Origin: CAYSUS01 sp964434165
GTDB lineage: Bacteria > Planctomycetota > Planctomycetia > Pirellulales > Thermoguttaceae
DNA: 62,811 nt
Assembly: GCA_964434165.1 (NCBI GenBank)
Contig: CAYSUS010000044.1
Location: 1-62,811 of the forward strand
Direction of reading: 5' to 3'
Positions 27,487 to 36,586 of the stretch are shown here, piece by piece. The notes below the pieces were generated by a model, which did not search any database, had not been told where the DNA came from, and saw only the letters and a list, made by a program, of their open reading frames with translations. Every line of letters begins with the position of its first letter. The first letter of the stretch is position 1. The position numbers and the translations under genes are program-made.

Positions 27487-29067
27487 TCAGCGCAATTGAG
27501 ATGCTGTCTCTCCGTGCCCGTAGCGCATCGCCGATTGGTAGGGCGTCTGTCCCTCCACGTCCCGTGCCGATAGATTGGCGTCGTGCTCCAGCAGCAGTTT
27601 CGCCGCCGCCGATTGCCCCGTGATACCGGCCCAGTGGAGAGCCGTTCGCCCGGCTGGGTCCGCCGCATCTATGTCCGCTCCGAGGGACAGCAGGCTTCGG
27701 ACAGCATCCGCCCTCCCGTCGATCACTGCCTGATCCAGGGGCGTCTTTCCATTGCCGTCTCGGGAGTCGATACTCGCTCCTTGATCGACGAGGAACTCGA
27801 CGAACTGCATCTGACCAGCCAAAGCGGCCCAGTGGATCGCTGACCGCCCATCGGGCCCTGCAAGTTGCAGGTCTGCCCCCATTCCGACCAAGATCCTCGC
27901 GGTCGGCACATCCCCCGCAAGAGCGGCTCGGTCCAGGGGTGTCTTGCCTTCGCCATCCCTGCAATGCACCGTCGCGCCGTGATCGACAAGGAACCTCACC
28001 ATGTCCGAGTTCCCGATCGCGGCTGCGCAGTGCAAGACGGTTCGCTGCTGCGCGTCTCGGGCCTGTACCAGCCGCGGATGCTCCCTGACAAGCTCCGTGA
28101 GCAGATCAAGGTCGCCGCCCAGAGCGGCTGTGCAAACGGCCTTCTCCATCTCTCGGCGCCGATGTCCGACCAACAAGATGGCCAGCACAGCGGCAACCGC
28201 GATGACTCCGCCGGCAGCTACTGTCCGGCGAACAGCCTTGTATCGCCTACGAAAAGTCTCTCGAGTTCGTCCGCCGTAGCCGCGAACCAAATCGACCATG
28301 TCCGGATCATCTCCGGTCGTGGCCAGTTCCAAGGCGGTCCGTCCTGCCGAGTCAAGGGAGTTGGCGCGCGCCCCCCCTTCGAGAAGCAGGCGCACGACGT
28401 CGATGTGACCGGCCGCGATCGCAGAATGCAGTGGGGTGTTCCCGGTGCTATCCTTGGCGCGAATCGGACAGCGAGCGTTCACGAGGGACTCGACCACCGC
28501 CGCATGCCCGAGGCGCGCTGCGGTGTGCAGCGGCGTTTCGCCGGCGGAATTCTGAATGGCTTCTGACGCGTTCGCAGAAAGAAGCAACTCAACAGCCCGC
28601 ACGTCCCCCACTTGGGCCGCGAGGTGCAGCGGAGTGTCGCCAGAGCGATCCTGAGCGTCTACCAGGGCCTCCTTGTTTCGCCGGATTCGGTGGACCTCCT
28701 CACGAGCAACGGAGACGTCCTCGTGAAATTCGGCGGCAAGGAACTCGTCTCGCCCCAGGTGCTCGAGAAGGCGGCTGGTCGCGCCGAGGCCCGCGCTTGA
28801 TTCGAGTAGAGCACGAATGCACGCCTCACCGCCGCCAACGATCGCCGTGTGCAGGGGCGTGCGACCGACGTGGTCTTGGGCATTGATAGCCGCGCCGCTC
28901 TGCAGAAGTCGCCGTATCTGATCGGGGCGCGCTGCCGCCACCGCTTGATGCAATCCTGTCTCGCCGTGCAATCCGACCGTATCATCTTCTGGGTCACCTC
29001 GGCCAGTGACCCTGTCGGTGAGTTCTTCCCCTACCGCACTTCTATAGGCATCGGGCTCACTCATCAA
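27487..29067 (-). CDS. Ankyrin-repeat protein with a central membrane helix
   Basis: The 526-residue protein has ankyrin repeats in two blocks: about residues 36-265 (VGRTPLHTAIVGGG, SGDTPLHLAAQVGD, AGETPLHTAARLGH, TGNTPLHSAIAAGH) and about 310-526 (QRTVLHCAAAIGN, GRSAIHWAALAGQ, GRTALHWAGITGQ). A single hydrophobic helix at 283-301 is preceded by an Arg-rich stretch (RETFRRRYKAVRR). One block would lie in the cytoplasm and the other outside. Its start overlaps the end of the upstream GT-C-like gene by 11 bases, so the two are probably translationally coupled. Ankyrin proteins are unusual in polysaccharide loci and the role is unknown. Confidence 0.8.
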   Translation of the reverse strand: MMSEPDAYRSAVGEELTDRVTGRGDPEDDTVGLHGETGLHQAVAAARPDQIRRLLQSGAAINAQDHVGRTPLHTAIVGGGEACIRALLESSAGLGATSRLLEHLGRDEFLAAEFHEDVSVAREEVHRIRRNKEALVDAQDRSGDTPLHLAAQVGDVRAVELLLSANASEAIQNSAGETPLHTAARLGHAAVVESLVNARCPIRAKDSTGNTPLHSAIAAGHIDVVRLLLEGGARANSLDSAGRTALELATTGDDPDMVDLVRGYGGRTRETFRRRYKAVRRTVAAGGVIAVAAVLAILLVGHRRREMEKAVCTAALGGDLDLLTELVREHPRLVQARDAQQRTVLHCAAAIGNSDMVRFLVDHGATVHCRDGEGKTPLDRAALAGDVPTARILVGMGADLQLAGPDGRSAIHWAALAGQMQFVEFLVDQGASIDSRDGNGKTPLDQAVIDGRADAVRSLLSLGADIDAADPAGRTALHWAGITGQSAAAKLLLEHDANLSARDVEGQTPYQSAMRYGHGETASQLR

Positions 29068-31480
29068 CGCTCTCCTTCCTAACGCGAGACTCCTTGTAAC
29101 GCTCCCAGGCCGTTCTCCCTGGGCTGCCTGGGCCCGTGAGGGGAAGGCCTGAATCTAGCCTGCCGTCAAGGCGCAATTCGGTCTGAAACGGGTCCAAGCA
29201 AGCGAGCGAGAAGCTCGATGTGTCTCTTGGGGACGCCGCCACGACCTGGGCCCACGGCGGTAACCAGTCCTGCCTGCAAATCGCCTCTCGTGAGCCATTC
29301 GGACGGACAGACGACTGCTCGCTCAGTCCGCCGTGCATGGTCGTTGCCTGTCGATTTCGGAGCACCACGAAGTGCCCATTCTCAAATGCCACGTCGAAGA
29401 CGCGACGCATACCGGCGAGCCTAGGCCCGGGCAGACGAGAGCTGAGGACGACATAGTCGATGCGATTGCGCGTGCAGATCTCCAGAAGCCGATCAGGCTC
29501 GATCTCCTCGAACTGGGCCTTCAATTGCTGATGCGCTTCCCAAAAGACCAAACCGAGCGGCAGGTCCTTTGCGCGGCAGCGGCGCACAGCAGCATCGATG
29601 TCCACGCCGAATTCCGCAATCCGCCGACGGCCTTCTTCGTAGATCTCGCCGCTCGGGCAGTAGCCGATTGCCAGGCAGCCCCACTCCCGCAGGTTGCCAA
29701 AGGAGCTTCTCTCGGAGTAGTCGCGCCATCCGTTATAAATCGTGGGGTCGGTGAGGAATAGCGCGTCTTCTGGAGTGTGCTCGCGAGCCCACAATTGCGC
29801 GTCCCTGTACGCGCTGGCGATCTCTTTCGCCGGGAAGGACTGCTCCTCGCCAATATGGAACCACAGCGCCAGGCCGTTAAGGAGCAGCACGATCGCGAAG
29901 ACGACACCTTGGGTCCTCCGCGTCGCCGTCCTTCGCCAGATCTCAGCCAGGATCACAAGAGCCAGCGTGACCATTGGCAGCAGGGCCCAGGCACCGTGGG
30001 CGCCCAAGCCACCGAAGGAAAAGTCCGTCGATGTGAAGGGGTCGAAGCACCGCAGCGGTGGCCATAGTTGCTGCTGAGCCCACTTTGCCCGCTGCGTGAA
30101 GCCCCACGAATCGCCTGCCGTACGGGAGGCGGCCATGGCCACCGCCATGAGGCAAGCGACAGCCCCAAAGAGACACCACCCCGCCACCTTGGCCGCGACC
30201 CGCGCGGCGCCTCGGCCCAGAGGCAAGGGGCCGAGACGCCCTGCTCTCAGGTCGCGATGTAAGAGCAGCGACATGGGTAACAGGGCGAACCCGTAACTCG
30301 AGAAGCAGAGCGCGACCATACAAACGATCGCTGCAATGCGGCATGCAATGCCCGGTTGCCTTAGGTGTTGGCAGAAGTAGTTGGTCAGGTACAACGCCGC
30401 AAACGTGGTCACGAATCCGGACGCACGTTGCGGCGCCAGCCTGACCAGTCCGGGAATGGGAAAGAACTCGGCAACGACGATCCCGAAGACCGCCAGCAGC
30501 ATGCTCAACACGCATCCCAGAAGCACCTTCAGGTGCTTCTCGTTTCGAAGATTGGTGAATCGGAGGGCGATGAAGCCGCCTGAGACTGCGAGCAGCGTGG
30601 GGAAGAACTCCGCCACGGCCCCGTCTCCAAACATGCCCATATGGCTTGGGTACCAATGGAAGCTGAATACCTGAGTCGCGGTCAACCACTGGTGCGTCGA
30701 TATCCCTGATTCTTCGCCCCTCAACAGATCGGAACTGTTCAGCAGATGCGGTACGCTAATCAGGAGGAACAGCAGGATGCCGACGAGTCCCGGCCGCGTC
30801 ACGAGCCGGGACGGGTGGACGCAGTAATAGGCCGCCAAGAAGGCCATCGAGAAAACGCCCATGCCCGGATTGCACAAGACGACGATCGCAACGGAGACGA
30901 AGGCAGGAACAAGGCGGTCTTGGAGAAAGAACGCAAAGGCAAGGAACACGAAGCCGTTTGCGAAATAGTAGTATAGCCCAATCGGGTTGCTCCCGAAGCC
31001 GTCAATCTGATAGCGGGCCAGGTCGATCCCTGCGATGTGAGAGCAGAGGAGCACGACCACTCCCAACAGGGAGACCTCTCGGTTCCCGAATAGCGTCGCG
31101 GTCAAGTAGCGGGCCGAGAACACGAAGAACAGCACTTCCAGCGCAATGTGGATGTGCAGGAAAGCCCACCCATTGGTGCCCAACAGCGACGCCAATTCCC
31201 GGTGAATGCGGATCGGCCACGAATGGGTCCAGACGCTGATGCCGGATGGCCAATCCCGTTCGAAGCACTCGGGACGGATTTGGTGGTTGACGTAGTCGGG
31301 AATGCTGCACCCACCGAGGGCGATCCTGTAAGGCAATTCGCGCAGACCCAGGTAGATTAAAGGGGTTGCGGCAAACAGGGCAAACAGGAAGGCTGCGAGC
31401 CCGCGCGTCCGCCACGCGCTGAAAATCCAGTGTGTTGGCCCGCTCAGCGAGGAACGAGCGTTGCTCTGGAGATGGGACAT
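29057..31480 (-). CDS. Large GT-C-like integral membrane protein (second)
   Basis: The 807-residue protein has roughly ten to twelve hydrophobic helices in its first 520 residues and a soluble C-terminal domain. The first helix (about 29-45) is followed by a loop with acidic residues (Asp62 in SIPDYVNHQI, Asp76 in FERDWPSG), which is where GT-C transferases carry their catalytic acid. The C-terminal domain contains EHTPEDALFLTDPTIYNGWR and RNRIDYVVLSSR, typical of large polytopic glycosyltransferase-like proteins. I cannot name the family. Its stop overlaps the ankyrin gene start. Confidence 0.5.
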   Translation of the reverse strand: MSHLQSNARSSLSGPTHWIFSAWRTRGLAAFLFALFAATPLIYLGLRELPYRIALGGCSIPDYVNHQIRPECFERDWPSGISVWTHSWPIRIHRELASLLGTNGWAFLHIHIALEVLFFVFSARYLTATLFGNREVSLLGVVVLLCSHIAGIDLARYQIDGFGSNPIGLYYYFANGFVFLAFAFFLQDRLVPAFVSVAIVVLCNPGMGVFSMAFLAAYYCVHPSRLVTRPGLVGILLFLLISVPHLLNSSDLLRGEESGISTHQWLTATQVFSFHWYPSHMGMFGDGAVAEFFPTLLAVSGGFIALRFTNLRNEKHLKVLLGCVLSMLLAVFGIVVAEFFPIPGLVRLAPQRASGFVTTFAALYLTNYFCQHLRQPGIACRIAAIVCMVALCFSSYGFALLPMSLLLHRDLRAGRLGPLPLGRGAARVAAKVAGWCLFGAVACLMAVAMAASRTAGDSWGFTQRAKWAQQQLWPPLRCFDPFTSTDFSFGGLGAHGAWALLPMVTLALVILAEIWRRTATRRTQGVVFAIVLLLNGLALWFHIGEEQSFPAKEIASAYRDAQLWAREHTPEDALFLTDPTIYNGWRDYSERSSFGNLREWGCLAIGYCPSGEIYEEGRRRIAEFGVDIDAAVRRCRAKDLPLGLVFWEAHQQLKAQFEEIEPDRLLEICTRNRIDYVVLSSRLPGPRLAGMRRVFDVAFENGHFVVLRNRQATTMHGGLSEQSSVRPNGSREAICRQDWLPPWAQVVAASPRDTSSFSLACLDPFQTELRLDGRLDSGLPLTGPGSPGRTAWERYKESRVRKESVDE

Positions 31481-31743
31481 GGGAGAAGCACTGGCTTCAT
31501 GCCAGCGTCAGGATTCGCCCCGGCTGACTGGGTGGCATTGCGTGCCACCGGCGCTCGACGGATTCTCGGTCGCGAAGGGGCTTATACCCGATTTGGTGGG
31601 GCGCCGCCATAGCGTTTCCATTCGCCCAGGCGCCTTGCGGTTCGCACCCCCGCATTTCCCTGATGACTCGCGTCGGAGCATCTGATAGAGTCCCTCATCG
31701 GAAATTTGGCTTCTCCGGCACCGTATGAGCGGTTCCCGAGTCG

Positions 31744-33660
31744 ATGTGTGGAATCTGTGGGATTCTTGGCGGGCGACCCGGTGATCGTGGCGGGCGTGAG
31801 AGGACCGTGCGCCGGATGATGGAGCTGCTTGTCCATCGTGGGCCGGATGATGAGGGCATGGTCAGCGGCCCGTCCTTCGCGCTCGGACACCGAAGACTCG
31901 CCATTATTGACCTGGCACGCGGACAGCAGCCGATGGTGTCGCCCGACGGGCGGTTCGTGCTCACCTTCAACGGCGAGATCTACAACTACGTCGAATTGCG
32001 CGAGGAGCTTTCTCGTTCGGGCGTCGAGTTCACTACGGCCTCAGACACCGAAGTGCTGCTCCAGCAGCTCATACACCGAGGCGCGAGGGGGATTCGAGAC
32101 CTCAACGGGATGTTCGCCTTCGCATTCGTGGACAAGCTTACCGGGGAGTGGATCCTTGCCAGGGACCATTTTGGCGTCAAGCCGCTGTACTACGCGAGCG
32201 TCGGGGATGAACTCGTATTCGGCTCCGAGATCAAAGCGCTTCTTGTCCACCAAGCCCTCGACGCCTTTCCGAATTGGCCCGGCTTGCAGGAATACTTGAC
32301 CTTTCAGTTCTGTTTGGGCAAGGAGACACTGTTTGAAGGAGTCTACCGCGTTGAGCCCGGGACGTGCCTGATTGGCGTTGGTGGCAAGATTGAGAAGACT
32401 CGAGTTTACTGGGACACGGACTTCACGATCGACGAGGATCATACTGAACAGTACTTCGTGAATCGCCTGCGCGCACTCGTGCACGACAGCGTTCGCTTGC
32501 AGGTCCGCAGTGACGTCCCCCTCGGCGCGCACCTGTCGGGGGGACTTGATTCGAGCGTCATCACGTCGCTGGCTGCGGAGCACCTGCCTGGTCGGATGAT
32601 GGCCTTTCATGGCCGTTTCAACGAGGGACCGCAATTCGACGAATCCGGCTTCGCCCGCCAAGCTGCCGGCGACTGCGGCGCCGAGCTACATGTCGTCACA
32701 CCAACGGCCCAGCAATTCGTGGACGAGATGCCTGGATTGATCTGGAGCCTCGATGAACCGGTAGCCGGGCCGGGCGTGTTCCCCCAATACCTCGTAAGCA
32801 AACTGGCGGCGCAGCATGTCAAGGTGTGCCTGGGGGGGCAGGGCGGAGATGAGATCTTCGGCGGATATGCTCGGTACCTCATCGCCTACTTGGAGCAAGC
32901 CCTCAAAGGCGCGATCTTCGGAAATCAGGATGAGGGCAAGCACGTTGTGACGCTGCGGTCGATCGTCAATAACCTATCGGTCCTTCGTGAGTACGGCCCG
33001 CTGATGCAGCACTTCTTCGCCGATGGGCTCTTCGACGCGATGGATGCTCGTTACTTCCGTCTCGTGAATCGAAGCCCGAACTTCCGGCAGTTGCTAACGG
33101 CAGACGCGCTGGCCGCGATTGACCAGGAGCATGTATTCGCCCGATTTCAGGATGTGTTCCATCGATCTGCGACGCGGTCCTATATCAACAAGATGACCGG
33201 TTTCGACCAGAGGACGCTGTTGCCCGCGTTGCTTCAGATCGAAGACCGTGTGAGCATGGCTGTCTCGCTCGAGTCCCGAGTGCCGTTTCTGGACTGGCGG
33301 ATTGTCGAGCTCGTGAGCAGCCTGCCGCCCAAGGTGAAGTTCCGGGGGGGGGAGACGAAGTACATACTCCGCAAAGCTGTCGCCGGGACGGTACCCGACG
33401 CGGTTCTGAATCGCACCGACAAGATGGGCTTTCCCGTACCCCTGAGGCAGTGGTTGCGGCGGGGGCCTGTGCGCGAGTTCGTTCATGACACGTTGCGCTC
33501 GCAGGCCGCCAAGAGCCGAGGACTGTTCGACCCCCAAGCCTTGGAGAGCCTGATTCATGCCGAGAATGCCTCGGAGCGGCAGCTTTGGGGGGTGCTCTGT
33601 CTGGAACTCTGGTACCAAACGTTCATAGACAAGCGGACCATTCTCCGGGCCGCCGCGTAG
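31744..33660 (+). CDS. asnB: Asparagine synthase-type (AsnB) amidotransferase
   Basis: The start is certain because the catalytic Cys2 of the Ntn-type glutaminase domain follows directly (MCGICGILGG). The glutaminase domain (RGPDDEG, LTFNGEIYNY, SDTEVLL) is followed by the synthetase domain with the PP-loop LSGGLDSS at about residue 263 and GGQGGDEIFGGYARY. The length of 638 matches the amidotransferases of XrtA-type exopolysaccharide loci. In such settings the enzyme may amidate a uronic acid carboxyl group rather than make asparagine (compare WbpS). That is inference. It stands alone, between divergent and unrelated genes, with no evident Shine-Dalgarno sequence. Confidence 0.85.
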   Translation: MCGICGILGGRPGDRGGRERTVRRMMELLVHRGPDDEGMVSGPSFALGHRRLAIIDLARGQQPMVSPDGRFVLTFNGEIYNYVELREELSRSGVEFTTASDTEVLLQQLIHRGARGIRDLNGMFAFAFVDKLTGEWILARDHFGVKPLYYASVGDELVFGSEIKALLVHQALDAFPNWPGLQEYLTFQFCLGKETLFEGVYRVEPGTCLIGVGGKIEKTRVYWDTDFTIDEDHTEQYFVNRLRALVHDSVRLQVRSDVPLGAHLSGGLDSSVITSLAAEHLPGRMMAFHGRFNEGPQFDESGFARQAAGDCGAELHVVTPTAQQFVDEMPGLIWSLDEPVAGPGVFPQYLVSKLAAQHVKVCLGGQGGDEIFGGYARYLIAYLEQALKGAIFGNQDEGKHVVTLRSIVNNLSVLREYGPLMQHFFADGLFDAMDARYFRLVNRSPNFRQLLTADALAAIDQEHVFARFQDVFHRSATRSYINKMTGFDQRTLLPALLQIEDRVSMAVSLESRVPFLDWRIVELVSSLPPKVKFRGGETKYILRKAVAGTVPDAVLNRTDKMGFPVPLRQWLRRGPVREFVHDTLRSQAAKSRGLFDPQALESLIHAENASERQLWGVLCLELWYQTFIDKRTILRAAA

Positions 33661-33736
33661 GGCCTGCGCGGCGCTTCGCAATACGAGCCGCATGCCGGCG
33701 AACCGGTCGTCTGCAAAGACAATCGATTGACGCAGT

Positions 33737-34089
33737 ATGAGCAGAACGCTTATCCTAGGGCCTCTCGTTGCTCTCCTTTCCGCGTTCGCCTTCACGTGGG
33801 CCGTCTGTACGAGCAGTACTACTTGCCCCATGTCAACCGGGACTTCTGGAAGGACTACATCCGCTTGCCCGACGCTCCGCAGGACCACGTCGGGCGCCCC
33901 TGGACGAGTATGCCCAATCACGACCTGGATCGGTTGGCCCATCGGGCAATGCTGGAGTACTACTTCCGTCCGGTGCAGCTGTACCGAGCCGTTCGCTCCG
34001 TCCGCTCCGTGGGACAATTCTGGCGCTATGCGCGAGCTGGGACCGATATGTTGCTCCATTACCTGGTTCGACCGTCGGTCCAATCGTAG
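33737..34089 (+). pseudogene. C-terminal remnant of a B12-binding radical SAM protein
   Basis: The frame from about 33800 to 34089 gives LYEQYYLPHVNRDFWKDYI, GRPWTSMPNHDLDRLAHRAM and EYYFRPVQLYRAVRSVRSVG. It matches closely the C-terminus of the complete radical SAM protein at 36587-38023 (LYEDYFLPAMEHDFWRDYI, GRPWTEIPNDELRRMAHQAM, EYYFRPAQMLRAIRSIGS). Immediately upstream, SAFAFT in another frame corresponds to its TAFPNT, so a frameshift is present. The catalytic domain is missing. Confidence 0.75.
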
Positions 34090-34160
34090 GTCTGCTCCTC
34101 GTCCGATCCTTCGTGCTTGGGCAGGCACGAACGGACGCCCGAATCGCCCGGAGGGAAATC

Positions 34161-35636
34161 ATGAAGACCCTGCTGACCAGCCCACTGATGCGGTACGAAG
34201 ACCGCTGGGGGCAGTATCACAAAGGGGCGGGGGACACCTTTCCAATAGGTCTCGGGTCGATTGCTGGGTACCTTGAGTCCCACGGCCATCCGGTCGATGT
34301 CATCGAGCCGGACATTCTGGGCATGAGTCGCGATGACTTTGGCAGCTACTTGCGCCAAGCCAGCTATGATCTTGTTGGGATATCGGCCTTCACCCCAAAC
34401 GTCGAGTTCGCCCTAGAGACGGCAACGCTCGTCAAATCCGTTCGCCCCGAGGCGACCGTCGTCCTGGGCGGTGCACACCCGACGATCTTCCCGGAGCAGA
34501 CGCTGCAAGCGTGTGGGGCTGTCGACTGCGTGATCACCCACGAAGGGGAGATTCCGATGCTCCAACTGGTTGAGGCCCTGACCAGCGGCGGCGCGCTGGA
34601 GGGCGTGCCTAACCTGTGGTTTCGCGATCAGGGACGAATCGTCTCCACGGGTCACCGCTCACCATGGCTGGATCTCGACAGCCTTCCGATGTTCCCCTAT
34701 CACAAGTTCGATCCCGACAGGTATGTGCCGGCTCCCTCCCTGAGAAGAGTCACTCCGACGTTCAACTACATGGCGCAGCGGGGATGCCCTTATGAGTGTA
34801 CTTTCTGCGACACTCGGACCCACGGGCGCAAGGTGCGCTACCGGAGCGTGGAGAAAGTCATCGAAGACCTGCGCATTCTGAAGTCGGCCTTCGGTGTTCG
34901 AGGCTTGGTCTTCGAGGGGAGCAACTTTACGGTCAACGCGGAATACGTCCGGGACCTGTGTGAGGGAATGATTAGCGGAGGGCTCGCCATGCCCTTCTAC
35001 AGTATGGGCCGTGTTGACCTCGATCTAGACCTCCTGCCGTTGATGAAGAGGGCCGGACTGTGGTGTATGAGTTTCGGCATTGAAAGCGCAAATGAGCGAA
35101 CCCTGGAACGGATGAAGAAGCGAATCAAACTGGTTGAGGTTCGCCAGACCTTGAAGGCCGCCCGGCGGTTGGGGATCCGGACGATCGGCTCGTTGATTCT
35201 CGGATACCCAGGAGAGACCGAAGAGGAAACTCTCAACACCATACGCTTCGCCTGCGAAGTGGACCTGGACATCGCCGTGTTCTTCATCCCGGTGCCGTTC
35301 CCAGGGACGGAGTTGTACGAGCATGCGACGCAGTGGGGTGGGATGCGCGCGGGTATCTCGTGGGCTGACTACTCCGCATGGCTTGATCACACCAACCCAA
35401 TCTACGTCAACCCTTTGATCGGCCCGCGACATGTTGACCTCTACACGCGGGCCTTCCGTCAGTTCTACATTCGGCCGAGGCAATTGCTGCGCCAAGTGTT
35501 GGGGATGCGTTCGCTGGAAGACTTCGGGCGCCTCGTCCGAGGGTTTCGCAGCGTCGCCGGCCTGATCTGCAGGAGACCGGGCAACGCCTCAAATCCACGC
35601 ATCGGCACACCGCCCGATGCGCCGCGTGCGGAGTAG
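34161..35636 (+). CDS. B12-binding-domain radical SAM protein
   Basis: GGAGGG (34150-34155) sits five bases before the ATG at 34161, and the product has 491 residues. The N-terminal third is a cobalamin-binding-like Rossmann domain (GDTFPIGLGSIAGYLESHGH, VVLGGAHPTIFPE). The radical SAM domain begins with the cluster motif CPYECTFCD (Cx3Cx2C) at about residue 212, followed by VFEGSNFTVN, GIESANERTLERM and GSLILGYPGE. Such enzymes are often methyltransferases or rearrangement enzymes acting on unactivated carbons (BchE-like set). In this locus it may modify a sugar or a lipid. Similar genes are at 36587-38023 (intact) and 33737 (remnant). Confidence 0.85.
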   Translation: MKTLLTSPLMRYEDRWGQYHKGAGDTFPIGLGSIAGYLESHGHPVDVIEPDILGMSRDDFGSYLRQASYDLVGISAFTPNVEFALETATLVKSVRPEATVVLGGAHPTIFPEQTLQACGAVDCVITHEGEIPMLQLVEALTSGGALEGVPNLWFRDQGRIVSTGHRSPWLDLDSLPMFPYHKFDPDRYVPAPSLRRVTPTFNYMAQRGCPYECTFCDTRTHGRKVRYRSVEKVIEDLRILKSAFGVRGLVFEGSNFTVNAEYVRDLCEGMISGGLAMPFYSMGRVDLDLDLLPLMKRAGLWCMSFGIESANERTLERMKKRIKLVEVRQTLKAARRLGIRTIGSLILGYPGETEEETLNTIRFACEVDLDIAVFFIPVPFPGTELYEHATQWGGMRAGISWADYSAWLDHTNPIYVNPLIGPRHVDLYTRAFRQFYIRPRQLLRQVLGMRSLEDFGRLVRGFRSVAGLICRRPGNASNPRIGTPPDAPRAE

Positions 35637-35742
35637 AAGTCGGTTGCGTGGCTCCGTCAGAGCGAGTTGCTTTCTCGTTCGATATGGGCAACCTGGAGGT
35701 GACTGGCAGGTACCGCCACCGAGAACATGCATGCCCACAGCT

Positions 35743-36573
35743 TCACACATGAAAGACGGATAAATTGACTTGGAAGGAATAGCCCATCCAACGCGCGAGC
35801 CCCCTGGCGATGTCACTGTAGCCGCTGAAGTCGCAATAGATCTGGTAGGCGAACATCGTGACAATCAGCCACCAATAGAGTCCTGACGACTCGTGGCCGT
35901 GAACGGCGAAGGCCTCGTTCACCGCTGGCGCCAGGTTGTCCGCGATGACGACTTTCTTGAAGTACCCGTGCACAATCAGTTTCAGCCCCGACCACTGCAT
36001 CGCGGGCGTCGGTTGAGGCGCGGCCTTCAATTGCGGGAGCAGATCGGCTGCCCGCACGATTGGTCCGGCCACCAACTGCGGAAACAGCGACAGGTAGGCG
36101 AGGAAGTGCACAGGATCCCGTGTCGGGGTCAACCGCCCGCGGAACACGTCGATCGTGTAACTCATCGACTGGAACGTGTAGAAGCTGATCCCGATCGGCA
36201 GGAGGAGCACGAACTCCGGCAGGTGCGGCGTGATTCGCCAATCACAGCCCAGACTCGCCAGCAATGCATCAACGTTCTGCGTGATAAAGCCGCTGTACTT
36301 GAAGGTAGCCAGCACAGCGAGGTTACCGACGACGGAGACGACTAGAAGTGCGACCTTCCTTCGAGGGAACCTCTCGAGGGCCAGCCCGGCGAAGAAGTCG
36401 ACCAGACCGCTGGCGACGATGAGGAAGAGAAACCGCCAATCCCACCAGCCGTAGAAGACAAAGGAGGCCAGGGTCAAGTAGGCGCATCGCAATCGTGCGT
36501 GATGCCGCGCGAGCTGCCACCCGGCGAAGAACACTCCAGCGAAGATGAGGAAGATGTACGAGTTGAAGAGCAT
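35743..36573 (-). pseudogene. C-terminally truncated MBOAT (AlgI-like) O-acyltransferase
   Basis: The 276-residue frame begins with an AlgI-type N-terminus (MLFNSYIFLIFAGVFFAGW) and continues with GISFYTFQSMSYTIDVFRG, FPQLVAGPIVRAADLLPQL and YCDFSGYSDIARGLARWMGY, all hallmarks of the family. After YSFQVNLSVFHV it stops, whereas full proteins are about 460-520 residues and next carry the FWRRWHISLS-like segment with the active-site histidine. The missing half is not found between here and 35636. The gene lies 13 bases after the radical SAM gene. It is probably inactive in O-acetylation. Confidence 0.75.
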
Positions 36574-36586
36574 TGCGCCTGCCTGG

